In this document: piece by piece, positions 1 to 10,074 of the stretch
Numbering within the stretch: the first letter of the stretch is position 1
Layout: each line of letters begins with the position of its first letter
NCBI RefSeq assembly: GCF_026151205.1
Contig: NC_087076.1
Span: 12,167,175-12,194,674, forward strand
Length of the DNA: 27,500 nucleotides
From: Bolinopsis microptera
Taxonomy: Eukaryota > Ctenophora > Tentaculata > Lobata > Bolinopsidae
Direction: 5' to 3'
Made by a program: the position numbers and the translations under genes
The notes under the pieces: model-generated
What the model was told of the DNA's origin: nothing
Seen by the model: only the letters and a program-made list of their open reading frames with translations
Databases searched by the model: none

Positions 1-1048
1 TGTCAGTACCCACGGGGTACCCACGCTAGTCACTAACCAGTAACCACGCACGTGTTGCAGGAAGCACATGTTTTGGCAATATTCCACCATACAAAGCCAA
101 CTTTCGTGAACATTTTCCTGTTTTCGTATTTTTTTAAAGTGCGGCAAATTTCAGAAAAAAATTCGAATAATACGTTTAGTGCGAATTTAACAGCATTGGA
201 CCAAAGTAAGTAAATGAATTAGTAATGACCGTTCATTAGTTGTAATGTCCGGTCACTAATCGTGTCTGTACTTTACCAAGGAACGAGAAACATTCTTCGT
301 CCCCATGTTCTTCAGCAAAAGATGTCACAAGCGACTCGAGGCAGCTGATCGATGATGCTCCAAGAGGCGAATTAACTGAAATATAGCCCATTTGAGACAT
401 TACAGTTATTGCCCAAAAAAGGCTAAAGACAAAATTTTATCTCCATACCGGCATCCAATCATCCAATCTCCATACCGGCATCCAATCATCCAATTTAGGA
501 TGGGTTAAGGCTTAATTTTGGGGTTAAATGGTTACTTTTGGCAGGGACCCATAAATCATATTAAGACGTTAACTGTTCCTCAATACTTATATTAGGTGAA
601 AGACAGCGAGGACTTCCCATGCACATTATAAATAAATCAATAAATTTAAAAACCTTCTTCATTCGTCTTTTTTCCCCTTCTTGGTGTGGAAGCGAGATTA
701 GGAGACCACGCCAGATCAATGGTAGACTCCATAGTTGAATTGCTTATCTCTGGATGATTTTTATTTTTATTCTCCAAGTAAAGTTATAATTTTTATGAGA
801 CAGTTTTCTTACATATTTACCAATTTTGTCAGCATGAATACGAAGTTGTTACTTTGAAACGTCGTTTATCTTAACAGTGCAGTATCATTAGTCGCAAGAA
901 ATCAGAATAATCAGAAATTATTTGGAACTCCCAAAAACTGTCTACAGTTATAAAAATAGTTATGGAAAACGTCAAGCTCGCCTATAGTTCTAAGTTGTAA
1001 CACGATGCTTTACCCCTCAATAAAGAGGAGATGTACCTCGGGCAACAG
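1..1048. other. Intergenic, no gene seen
   Basis: I find no coding exon, RNA gene or recognisable transposon protein in this AT-rich stretch. The only clear structure is the tandem duplication listed separately at 439-492. Confidence 0.5.
439..492. repeat. 27-bp tandem duplication
   Basis: A 27-bp unit containing CTCCATACCGGCATCC occurs twice in perfect direct tandem (439-465 and 466-492). It looks like a recent slippage or unequal-exchange duplication in non-coding DNA. Confidence 0.85.
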
Positions 1049-1330
1049 GGCGCGTTCGACGCTCCAACACAAGTCCCAAGGCAGGTGAGTGAACCAACGC
1101 GATTAACTTAATGAGTGCGTCTCGGTACAGTGTACAATAGCAAAGATTCAAAGATGCACTCATTTAGTTAATCGTGTTGGTTGAACATTCACCTGCCTTG
1201 GGACTTGTTAACAAGTGTTGGAGCGTCAGACGCGCCCCAAGGACTGCTTGTTCCTGATTGTCAAAGCAACATTCATTATCTGACATACGTCTCCTCTCTG
1301 TATTCCAGGATGGAAAATATCAAGACGTTC
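1049..1330. mobile_element. Fold-back (MITE-like) element, copy 1
   Basis: Two arms of about 72 and 85 bp (1051-1122 and 1152-1236) are near-complete inverted copies around a 29-bp spacer. The right arm has an extra 8-bp GTTAACAA-type insertion and a few substitutions. The right arm and its outward flank (about 1131-1281) recur almost unchanged at 25204-25350, which shows this is a dispersed repeat and not a unique hairpin. A downstream part, near 1288-1320, recurs separately at about 24774-24812. There is no coding capacity. I infer a non-autonomous DNA transposon of unknown superfamily. Confidence 0.7.
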
Positions 1331-1547
1331 ACCAAAGTACTTCGAGTAGTTTTGTGTATTAAACAGCATAAGTGTATTAATTACTTACCCTGATGAGCTG
1401 ACAGCTTTTCCTTTCCACTCCTAGCTGCAGAAAAATGTATATAAATATGTTTAAATTTAAATTTAATTCCTTAGAAGAAGAAGTTTAGAAAATCGTTGTT
1501 TATATAGTTATTTATTATTTTTGGTCTTCCAATGGTTGTGTGGTTAG

Positions 1548-2560
1548 GTGGCCCAAAGTGTCACTACTGGATACTGGATAGGTCCCTTGCTTTTCATTAT
1601 CTACATCAATGAAATATATAGAGTATCAGACCTAGGTAAGTTTATACTTTTTGCCGATGACACCAACATATTAGTTGTAGATAAATATATAAAAACACTT
1701 TTCTGCAAAGCTAAAACCATTCTTAAACTTGTTCAACAGTATAATATGAAGGGTAACTTGCTGCATATCAACATAAAGAAATTTTGTTATATCCACTTCA
1801 GGCCGAACTGTAGAAAAGAACCAGATTCAGACACCAATGAATTATAACTAACACTGAATAATATAGTAATTAAAAAGGTAGAGGAAACTAAGTTTCTTCC
1901 AGGAGTCATTATAGACCAAAAACTGAACTGGGATGCTCACTTAAGAGCGTTAAACCGTAAATTGAAATGTAGGAAAGATACACTATGTGGAATAAGACGC
2001 TGTGTACCTAAAAAACTATATAAGGACCTGTACCACACCCCTTTCGAATCACACCTATGTTATGGAATATCTGTTTGGGGAGGTGTATCAAATAATAAAC
2101 TAGAAGCCATATTTAAAACACAAAAGAAATGCATAAGAATTCCCTCTGGTGATAATGATGCGTACTTCAACAAGTTCAAAACCTGTGTGCCAGAGTAAGG
2201 CCTATCACTAGGGATTAGACCGGTAAATTTATCAAGCAGATGTTAGGCAAAGATTTCTTTGAACTAAAACACAGTAAACCAATCTGTAACGAGTATGACT
2301 TCCTGACTGTCCACAATCTTCATAGGTTGCACTGTTTACTGGAAATGTTCAAAATTAATAAGTTCCAATCACCAGTCTCAATGTTCTCTTTATTCAACAG
2401 GTCACCAAGACGAGACAACTACTTCATCCCACCCATCCCATCCTCACTATTCATCTATCAATCAACTAGTATTTGGAATCACTGCCGTAAGTCAACAAGT
2501 GAAATAGACTTCTCCACTCCCATCAGTATATTCAAGAATAATCTTAAGAAAGCTTTGTGA
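1548..2560 (+). pseudogene. Non-LTR retrotransposon reverse transcriptase, 3' remnant
   Basis: This is the C-terminal half of a LINE reverse transcriptase (CR1/Jockey-like layout), truncated at its 5' end. Reading 1548-2198 gives a corrupted PQGSVLGPLLF block (WIGPLLFIIYINEI), then the catalytic LFADDTN motif, then FLPGVIIDQKLNWDAHL, which matches the usual thumb-side TKFLGV-W--H block. Next comes a YGISVWGG block of the C-terminal domain. A TAA at 1845 interrupts this frame. Another stop at 2196 and a frame change lead to the last piece, 2240-2560, whose STSIWNHCRK and FKNNLKKAL resemble the IWN-LP and FK-LK tails of such proteins. The element is dead. Its 3' untranslated part probably continues to about 2700. 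Confidence 0.85.
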
Positions 2561-2908
2561 GAACTACAATCTAAATAAGATCGACAATTTGGTGCAGTTA
2601 AAACATTGTTTAGTATCGTATGTATGTTGTGTATAGTGTTTGCTAACTGGGTATGTGCTATATATTTTGGAGAATTTTGAAGCTCACGACGTCTCGTCCT
2701 ATAGGTAGAGTTGTAAGCTTAGTATATGTTCAAATGCTACCTCCACGTGGTGAAGACTGGAAACTGGGCTGTGTCCAGGCTAAATACAGAAAGGGCGACC
2801 GGAAACATTGAGTCCCGAGGACGGAGGAGCTCAATCACAAAACGTCATTTACACCTAAACTCGTGGCCCACAAGACCCATAGACTGGACAGATCGGCAGA
2901 CTAACGCC

Positions 2909-3204
2909 AAGGTATATGGCTATATGGACACCTCATCAGAGCATCTGATCAGAGCATCTGATAGCTGAACGGAGGATGAGACTTGCAGGTGATCTAGCCA
3001 GACACGAAGAACTTCTGAATCATCAACTTCTCTTCTGGGAAGTGGGAACCCCTTCAAGGATATCGTCGAAGGGGAAGACCACACCTCACATATATATATA
3101 TTAACATCCTTTGGAGGGAAACGGTGTTTGACGACAGCATAGAGACAAACAAACTTATGGTGGATAGACAGATTTGGAAAAAACTATCTCTGTTCGGACG
3201 TTGA
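2909..3204 (+). pseudogene. RTE-like retrotransposon C-terminal remnant
   Basis: The translation resembles the very end of RTE-type endonuclease/reverse transcriptases: a VYGYMDTSS segment, then ERRMRLAGDLARHEELL (the family has RR-RLAGH--RH), then KLMVDRQIWKKL just before a stop at 3202-3204. The family ending is typically L--DR--W. The reading frame shifts near the AT run at about 3091-3102, and a 12-bp tandem duplication (CAGAGCATCTGAT) disrupts 2938-2962. It is non-functional. It ends about 95 bp from the stop codon of the opposite-strand gene at 3299. Confidence 0.7.
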
Positions 3205-3298
3205 AGCTGCCCTTAGTCGAGTCGAGTATTATTGCTTTTTGCAGCCACAAAATCCGAGTTTTGTCGAATCTATACAGTAATAGTAGATACCGTACTAA

Positions 3299-5769
3299 CT
3301 ACAAACGATCAATGCCAATTTTGGTATAGATAGCATGCAATATACCCTTTTGGCTCCATGTAGGAATCCTGCTCTGGGGTGAAGCTGGAGGAGTTTTCGA
3401 TGAAGCTGGAGGGGTTTTCGATGAAGCTGGAGGGGTTTTCGATCCCACATCTGAAAATGTTCCGTGTTTACAAAATCAAAAATATTTCACATATAAATGA
3501 CTTGAATAAGAGTTAAAATATATTTCAAGTGTAGTTTTGAGTCTGAAGCCACATGTTTGACAAGTCTATTAATGATTCGGAAATTTGCTTTGGAATTCGT
3601 ACGGGGTTGGCATCAAATAATTTAACAAAAAAGTTCAAGTTAAGTTTAAAGTAACTTTTTTGAACAAGTTAAAAATGTGCATTCTAAACTGCTTACCATG
3701 AATACGCTGCTTCTTTGAAGAAGGTGCAGCCCCATCTGACTCGTCTGAATTGTCACCACCGCATGGCTGAATGTATTTAGATTTAAAGCCACAAAAATAG
3801 ATAGTATATGTATTTAAAATTAATTAGATAGAATCGTCTGTACAATGATTGTTCGGCGATTTTGACAGTACGTTGGGTTCAAATTTCGGGCACTAAAATT
3901 GTTATCCCTTGGCTCATTTTCCCTTTCTTCATACTGGTATAAAATCCAAAAAAGCAAGGAAATTCAGAATAATCTTGTGCCAGGGTAGGGACCCAGAAGT
4001 CGTTTCTAACCCAAATAAATTTTAAGGAGGCTTCTCACCAGTACCTTCTTGACCTTACTCGGTGTAAATAGTAGTGGCTTTCATTAGAGCTGCAAAAATA
4101 ACACGAGCGTATATGCCTGGGGTTTCGTCCCAACTATACTGCAGGGAAATTTGTACCGAAAGGACCGTGGCTGCACCGCAAAAGAAAAGGAGATTACCAC
4201 AAAACCGATCAAAATGATGTTAAAGCAATCATAGCACGTGCACATTTCAACACCGTTCATACCTTCTCGTCTAATTTGCACGTGGGCGGTTGCGGTCGTA
4301 CAGACATTGTACAAAGGGAATTCTCTGAATTATAAGTAAGATGCTTTTAGATGTCACAGCACCCATTGCCCTCGGAAAAGCCCTTGAAACAGTATTGTAT
4401 CTGTTGATGACATGTTGCTAGACATGTTATGTATGTTGAGATTTTTACGAAATGTCAACTGTATTTCATGTTTCTTGATCCTATCATAACTATCGATTCT
4501 ATAAAACAAAAAGTTTCACTTACAATGTAAAGCTTGATTTTTTCTCCTTTAATCCGACCTCTCCCGTACCCATCACTGGCCATGGCCACTTGTAGCCATT
4601 TCTCTCCCTTCCAGTAGCTCCACGGTCCAATAATTGAGTCGATGGGGTTCTCTAAACCTCCCTGAAAAGGTTAGTGTAGAGATCGGTATTATAGATGTTT
4701 TATATGTAGATGCTGGAAGCTCGTGGTCACAGATTAAAATGTGATAGTAAGGCAAATAAACAAAATCAGATTCTAGGAACCCGATAAGGCCAAGGTATCA
4801 ACAGATGTTTTACTAACATCGCATTTCTTCTTTAAATCCTCCACTCTTTTTACTATCACCTTAAATCGGGCATCGATACCACTCCCTGAATTGGAAATGA
4901 GTTTTTGAGAAAGAGATTCGATATATAATAACATTTAAAATAATTTTATTTCAGCCATAAAGTGGGTTTGGGGAGGGGGGATCGACCACATTGTAAATTA
5001 TTAACCAGCACAATGGATGGCCCACTGACCTTGCTGTGCACTGTGGACCCCCCCCCCCCCCCCCCGGCCCCAGTCACCAAATCCGGCCCCAGTCACCAAT
5101 CACCCCAGTCACCCCAGTCACCCCAATCACCCCAGTCACCAATCCGGCCCCAGTCACCAAATCCGTACAAATAGAGTGCAAATGGTATATTTAAAACCAA
5201 ATTTAGATACTCACATCCTCTCTTCTGATCTTGTATGATCACTCTGAACAACTCATGAGACAAGGTCCCGTCTCTTATCCCACTTGTCTCCATTTTTAGG
5301 ACCTTTTTTTTTATGAGCTCTTTTGCCGTCTTCTTTCTCAAGCACTGCTTTGGATCATGCATGTAATGGGAACCTGAGTAGAAGATATATATTAAATATG
5401 GAGGAAACAAATTTGAGCTTTCCATTCCAGTGGCATAAGGAGGGCTACAACCATTCATTCGGTTAGTGATGGCTGCTGTTCAGTTTCGAGTTATTAGCCC
5501 AACTGAGATTCAAGCAATTAACCCCAGGGCAAGTTGATTAACCAACTAATCAAATAATAAATGCAATAAAGACACATGATGATACAAAATTCATTCTAAG
5601 ATGTGCTATAAAATTTATCAATTAAAACCCAAGGTCGATATGAAAGATTTTTGCTTTACCTCATATACTCACTTGTTTTATCATAGAAGATATCCCCATA
5701 TTCCTTGTACACATTTGCCAGAAGGACTGAGTGATCAGGGGTTAACTTGGTAGTGTCGCTGTCACTCAT
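3299..5769 (-). CDS. Five-exon gene for unrecognised, probably nuclear 203-residue protein
   Basis: Exons on the minus strand in order: 5769-5673, 5373-5215, 4657-4524, 3766-3697 and 3450-3299. Every intron is GT-AG (donors GTGAGT, GTGAGT, GTAAGT, GTAAGC) and the phases 1, 1, 0, 1 join without a stop. The protein starts MSDSDTTKLTPDHS at the first ATG of exon 1. Residues 1-85 are polar and lysine-rich. Residues 86-130 contain ENPIDSIIGPWSYWKGEKW. Exon 4 encodes an acidic DNSDESD followed by SSKKQR, which looks like a nuclear-localisation signal. Exon 5 carries three tandem SKTPPAS repeats, then ends KIGIDRL. I do not recognise the family; nuclear location is inferred from composition only. 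The exon 3 start depends on choosing the second of two AG acceptors. With the first (exon 3 from 4661) the frame stops at 4573, giving about 114 residues. No canonical polyadenylation signal is obvious. Confidence 0.68.
3380..3442. repeat. 21-bp tandem repeat x3, coding
   Basis: Three direct copies of a 21-bp unit (3380-3400, 3401-3421, 3422-3442) differ by one base in the first copy. Read on the minus strand inside the last exon of the 3299-5769 gene, the unit encodes the seven-residue repeat SKTPPAS. The 21-bp length preserves the frame. Confidence 0.9.
4062..4342 (+). mobile_element. Composite: SINE piece joined to family-A element piece
   Basis: Positions 4062-4176 match the body of the SINE at 23736-24075 (shared TAACACGAG, GCAGGGAAAT and GTACCGAAAGGACCGTGG). 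From about 4176 to 4342 the sequence matches the 3' half of the family-A element at 26206-26790 (shared TACCACAAAACCGATCAAAA, TAATTTGCACGTGGGCGG, GAATTATAAGTAAGAT). Either the two inserted side by side or one landed in the other. The piece lies within intron 3 of the minus-strand gene. Confidence 0.7.
5048..5165. repeat. Poly-C run and CAGTCACC minisatellite
   Basis: A run of 18 C (5048-5065) is followed by about ten imperfect copies of a CAGTCACC(C) unit, several within a larger GGCCCCAGTCACCAAATCC unit. The long frames across it, with GDW repeats on one strand and QSP repeats on the other, are translation artefacts. It lies in intron 2 of the minus-strand gene. Confidence 0.9.
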
Positions 5770-5984
5770 ATCTAAAATCGATGTAATTATATAGAAGAGC
5801 ACACTTAAAGTTAAATATGAAAGTATAAGTGAACAAATTAAGTTTCAATAAATGCTACAGTTTTCATTAGTTTAAAGAAAAATCTTTTTGTACCAAAGAT
5901 GGCTAAATATTCAGAGAGTTACCTGATAAGGTTATATCGTATTTAATGATATTTAATAAATGATTAAAAGAACAAATTTTAAAG

Positions 5985-6233
5985 TTGCCATTAGATCCAA
6001 AAATACACCCATTATGCTCACTTAAAAACAACCCTAAATCAGTAGGCTGTCACTCTATTAATGCACCACACCGCTACCTCCACTGCACTAATAGTTATAC
6101 AATAAATTCTACAATCCTAATTTTGTATCGTGATGGAGACCGGTGTTCATACAAAACTTTTACTAGGTTGCCGTTTGGTGTGAGCAATAGCGAACAGCAC
6201 GCACACTCCTTTGCCCCGTCAACCTATATCTAA
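5985..6233 (+). pseudogene. Possible LTR-retrotransposon RT scrap
   Basis: A short frame contains YKTFTRLPFGVSNSEQ, which resembles the F-RLPFG-S motif of LTR-retrotransposon (Gypsy-type) reverse transcriptase. No YVDD box, RNase H or integrase follows, and the frame stops at 6231-6233. If the resemblance is real, it is a small relic. Confidence 0.3.
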
Positions 6234-6482
6234 TCTATTTAAAGAGTGACAACCATACTGCACATTGAATTAGGATTCCGTTAAATATCAAATTGATTTA
6301 TTGTAAACTTGTTTAATCTGTAATGAATGGCATAAAATTGAAATTTTTGTTTAACTGAAATTTTTTGTTTAACTGTATCATATATAACTTTCAGCTATAC
6401 ATGTATAATGTATATACATATAGGTTAAATCTTAGGTTGTATCATTATAAGTTATATCATAGGTTATATATAATGTGTTATA

Positions 6483-6980
6483 TTGCTACCCTCTAATAAC
6501 TCATGTAATATTTCAAACCGTGCAACGGTTGTTCTTCTAAATAAATCAAATTATACCTTTTTATTTAATGCAGCCAAGCTTTGGAATGCTGTGCAATCAC
6601 CTAGAAACTTCCATCAACTTGATAAAATTGAGAACCAAAGCACCATTAATAAAAGCACAGAATTACAAGATACTTGGACTCCAAACCATTCTAAATTGCA
6701 GTAATCTAATCTAATTGCAGCGGCACACACTATTACTATCATGTTTGTACTGTTTAGACTGAAAATCTCTCAAATCGATTTTGGGTGTTTTTAACCATTT
6801 ATTGTAATGTTTTTAAATACTAAATATCCTAATTTATAAATTTTTAAATTGAACTGAATTACTTCATATTTGATAATTTATTTGGTAGTTTAGTCTGACA
6901 TTGATATTAATTATATTGATACTGTTATTATTGAATGAAGCGAACTCTAGACATAAATAATATTACTTCTTTTAACAAAG
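6483..6980 (+). pseudogene. Non-LTR retrotransposon 3' end, copy 1
   Basis: The frame at about 6540-6704 holds LFNAAKLWNAVQSP, the aromatic-LWN block found near the C-terminus of CR1/Jockey-like reverse transcriptases. It is followed by an AT-rich 3' untranslated region. From about 6655 to 6980 the sequence is closely similar to 9680-10003, including the shared terminal stretch ATAATATTACTTCTTTTAAC. Two copies ending at the same point are what target-primed reverse transcription produces. Both copies are 5'-truncated. Confidence 0.65.
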
Positions 6981-7168
6981 GGACTTGGAGTATAAACGGC
7001 CAAGTTTTCATAATTTTCTATCCAACCAAGAATCAAGGAGGCGAAGGTGGGTGTGTAAACTTTATGGACTGCACTCTCCGATCCTGTATCACCCTGGATT
7101 CTTTTTGATGTATCTTTGTAAAAAGTATATATATACCTCCTAGTCAATCTCTTGCTACTCCAAGTCCC
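6980..7168. mobile_element. 189-bp element with perfect 13-bp inverted ends
   Basis: The segment begins GGGACTTGGAGTA (6980-6992) and ends TACTCCAAGTCCC (7156-7168), an exact inverted repeat. It starts exactly where the retrotransposon tail ends. No clear target-site duplication is visible. A minus-strand frame inside reads PTFASLILGWIENYENL, vaguely like the P-FANL-LG--E block of some reverse transcriptases, but it is too short to rely on. It could be a small inverted-terminal-repeat transposon or a rearranged fragment. Confidence 0.45.
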
Positions 7169-7567
7169 CTAGGATACCGATAGAAAGTTCGTGCTGGTTA
7201 TATTATATATGAAATATATTTTTGTCTGCTTTAATTGATTCTAAATGAAATTGTTGTTTTCTTGAAAATTGTGTGTTTTGCCTTTAGACGTATTCTCTAA
7301 AATCATCTAATTTGTCGAATTTAAGGAGGGGCTCGAAAAATGGAGGGGTTGCTTTGCCAGCAGTGGGGGGGGGGCACTGACCTATAGTTAAGCTGATTAA
7401 GCAATTGGTTTAAGCAATTGGTTCAACTGATTAAGCAATCTTCCAGGAGGGGGATCTTGTAGGACGCGCGCCGAGTTCGACTTGATGACGGTCCTAAAAT
7501 ACTTGAAACAAATATTTTAAGAGTATCACCCGTTAAAGCAGATCAAGGCAGATAGGGAGTGGCACAA
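7169..7567. other. Non-coding, low-complexity
   Basis: No exon is recognisable. The stretch includes a G-rich patch near 7363-7375 and imperfect direct repeats of AAGCAATTGGTT at about 7397-7440. Confidence 0.5.
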
Positions 7568-8030
7568 AAATTGAAATAGTCAGTGATTTCATATACCTTG
7601 GCAGCCCCATCAAGAAATAGTAATAATAATTCTATATACAGTTACATAATTGAAACAATTATGGCCCCTTATTGTGGGCAGAGTATGTGTCTTTGTTGAA
7701 GTGTGTCCTGGTATAAACTTATCTGAGTGACTGCATTAAAATAATTTAAGGAGAGTTCTCTTAAAACTTTGAAATAAGTCTGAGAAAGATTTTGAGGTTC
7801 AAAAAACAAAGGTCTGGGTTACGTGTCACCAGTTGAAAGGGTCCTGGCAATCAGATATAAAAAGGCCTGTGAAAATAAGAGTTCTCCAAGCTACTATGAA
7901 ACCTGTGTTATTGTATGGCTCTGAGACCTCAACCATCTGTCATTCAATGCCCGAGCGTATCAATGGCTGCACTACAGCTGTTTGGCCCTCAAATGGTCAG
8001 ACTATGATGATTGCTAAAAGCTGGGCATGA
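7568..8030 (+). pseudogene. RTE-like retrotransposon remnant
   Basis: Two pieces of an RTE-type reverse transcriptase C-terminal region are visible. Positions 7568-7620 read KIEIVSDFIYLGSPIKK then stop; the family has -V--F-YLGS-I. Positions 7833-8030 read WQSDIKRPVKIRVLQATMKP then VLLYGSET, matching the family's S---K-R-----V-PVLLYG-ETW block. About 200 bp of unrelated AT-rich DNA separates them. The element is broken and non-functional. Confidence 0.6.
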
Positions 8031-8841
8031 AGCAAGACACAATGATGAACTGGCCTAGATGAAGATGGCATTTTTGTATATCAAGGTCGAAGATATATGG
8101 TAAACAAGAGAGAGAAAATGAAAGAAAGTATGCTGCACCAAGGACTAGTAGTGTCCTTTAATCTTTGGGTATGAGACCCAGGAAACCATGTTCTTTAAAC
8201 GGGTAGTCGGGTAGCATCATTTCACGGAGCCAATACCAACCAGGACCAGAGCCTCGTTATGGTAAATATCAGAGGTGCAGTGTGATTTCTAAGTTTCTTA
8301 TGACAACCGCACTCATTGTTGTGAACGGACCCTTAGGACAGTTTTATCATAATGTAATCACTGTTGTAAAGCTGCACTTCAATTTTTTGCATACTATCAA
8401 GATGAAAACAATGATGAAGATTACAAATGAAAATTGTGATTGTTATTTAATGTTTTTAAAATATTCATTAAAGTCAGTAATTTTAAAATTGTATCATTAT
8501 TACTTCATTGTTACTTTTTCATTGTTCACTATATTTCATAATTTTTTGTGCCTGCTTAATTCTTTCTCGCTCGCTTTCTATATAAAAAAGGTCTACTTCT
8601 TGTACACCACGAATTGCACAGCATGAATTTAGCAAATGTTAAATTTCAAAATAGTAAGTAGCGCGCGCCGATTGCAATTAAAAAATTGTTTACAGAAAAA
8701 AGTGCTATAAAGTTATTTAGCTTGTGTTTCGTGTTGAGTCAATGAATTGACACACGTCACAACCCCTTTTTGGGTGTGAGGGGGCCTCCGTGGCTACAGA
8801 AGGTCAACCAAAATACATTTAAAAGGTAATAAATAATTAAA

Positions 8842-9057
8842 ATGCGTAAATTATTTGTTCCGCCGTCTATGAGTCCAATTCAGCGTACGTTTTGGTACAC
8901 CTTAAATTTAATATTGCTTTTTTACGTGCACGAAGAATATATGACATGTAGCAAACAATGGAAAAAGTACAAATATGAAAATGGTAATCATGAACGAAAA
9001 TCATACGCCGCGCACTTTAAAAACTGGTTCAATAATACTTTGAAAATCGAGCGCTAA
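8842..9057 (+). CDS. 71-codon frame, unrecognised small protein candidate
   Basis: An ATG with an in-frame TAA just upstream opens a 71-codon frame. It contains a short hydrophobic segment (FWYTLNLILLFYV, residues 17-29) followed by a basic, aromatic, hydrophilic C-terminal part (KQWKKYKYENG, HFKNWF). This is the pattern of a small single-pass membrane protein. I do not recognise it. No matching exon is seen on either side, and the region is AT-rich and rich in transposon debris, so it may be a chance frame. Confidence 0.25.
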   Translation: MRKLFVPPSMSPIQRTFWYTLNLILLFYVHEEYMTCSKQWKKYKYENGNHERKSYAAHFKNWFNNTLKIER

Positions 9058-9527
9058 ACCATAATTGAGTTTTGTCAGTTATATTTCGACACAGTAATTT
9101 AATTTGCGTTTTAAATACTTTTATTGTTCATGTTTTATTTTGCAATTGTACAACTGCAAGACTGAAAATTTGTACTAGTCAATACTGATTCCTGGACAGT
9201 GAACCGAGTTTCATGGGTCCTTTTAGTGGTCGGTCACATATTACGCAATCATCAAATGGGGTTTCCAAATGTTTATGGTTGATTACATGAGTAGAAGATT
9301 ATATTATAGGATAACAGATTATACAGCATTTTCTTTGCACTTTTTGCTCCCTGTGTGGGGATCATCATTTTAAAATATCAGGTCTATGTAAAACAACTTA
9401 TTTATTTCGGGGCTATAGGTCAGTTCATCCTTGTATGCTAGTTATTTATACATATGCTTAGTAATGTGAATAAATCATGCCCTTCTACGATATATAAGGT
9501 TAAACCATAATTTTGTTTTTACCACAG

Positions 9528-9676
9528 AAACTGTCAAGGTCAGTAATCAACAAGGTCAAGAATCAACAGTCATTACCAGGCATGGCTCCACCATGAAGGT
9601 GCAGGTGGATGCGCAACCACCCAAATTCAAAGGATGTTGCACCCACTCAGTTATGAATACAAGCACAGGCAGCTGA
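9528..9676 (+). CDS. Possible isolated terminal exon
   Basis: A good acceptor (TTTTTACCACAG, ending at 9527) precedes 48 open codons that read TVKVSNQQGQESTVITRHG and end CCTHSVMNTSTGS at a TGA (9674-9676). The composition is more protein-like than its surroundings. I cannot find an upstream exon that joins it, and a retrotransposon tail begins around 9655. It could be the last exon of an unplaced gene, a pseudogene piece or chance. Confidence 0.2.
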
Positions 9677-10003
9677 CGTAAAAGATATTTGGACTCCAAA
9701 CAATTTTAAATTGCAGTAATCTAATAAAATTGTAGTGGCACACACTTACTATTACTATCATGATTGTACTACAGACTGAAAATCTCCCAAATCGATTTTT
9801 GGCGCTTTTAACCATTTGTTGTACTGTTTTTGGATACTAAATATCTGAATTTATGAAATTTTTAATAGGAACGAATTAATTAATATTTGATAATTTATTC
9901 GATAGTTTTGTCTGATATTGATATTGATGTTGATTATATTGATATTGTTATTATTGAACGAATCTAACTCTTGACATAAATAATATTACTTCTTTTAACA
10001 AAG
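9655..10003 (+). mobile_element. Non-LTR retrotransposon 3' end, copy 2
   Basis: This is the second copy of the tail described at 6483-6980. It shares TATTTGGACTCCAAAC-like sequence, a GGCACACAC block, ACTATTACTATCATG and the common end at TTCTTTTAACAAAG. It keeps little or none of the coding part. Confidence 0.7.
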
Positions 10004-10074
10004 CTTAACAACAAAATAGGTGGCTGCATTTTGTTTTGATTTTATTAGGTCCTATTATTTATTCCTATTGTCTT

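Noticed and set aside
439-492. CRISPR-like repeat
   Set aside because: There are only two directly adjacent copies with no spacers, and the DNA is eukaryotic.
2726-2968. 80-residue plus-strand frame as a host gene
   Set aside because: Its end merges into the RTE-like C-terminal remnant and it lies in the 3' flank of a LINE; the start has no supporting context.
4573-4755. 60-residue minus-strand frame as a separate gene
   Set aside because: Its second half overlaps exon 3 of the five-exon gene in another frame. It is only relevant as the outcome of the alternative acceptor.
5093-5180. GDW/QSP repeat peptides
   Set aside because: They come from the CAGTCACC minisatellite in intron 2 of the minus-strand gene, past a good GTGAGT donor.
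8282-8626. 114-residue frame rich in F, L, Y, I and K
   Set aside because: The composition follows AT-rich DNA, the frame does not begin with ATG, and no motif or splice context supports it.
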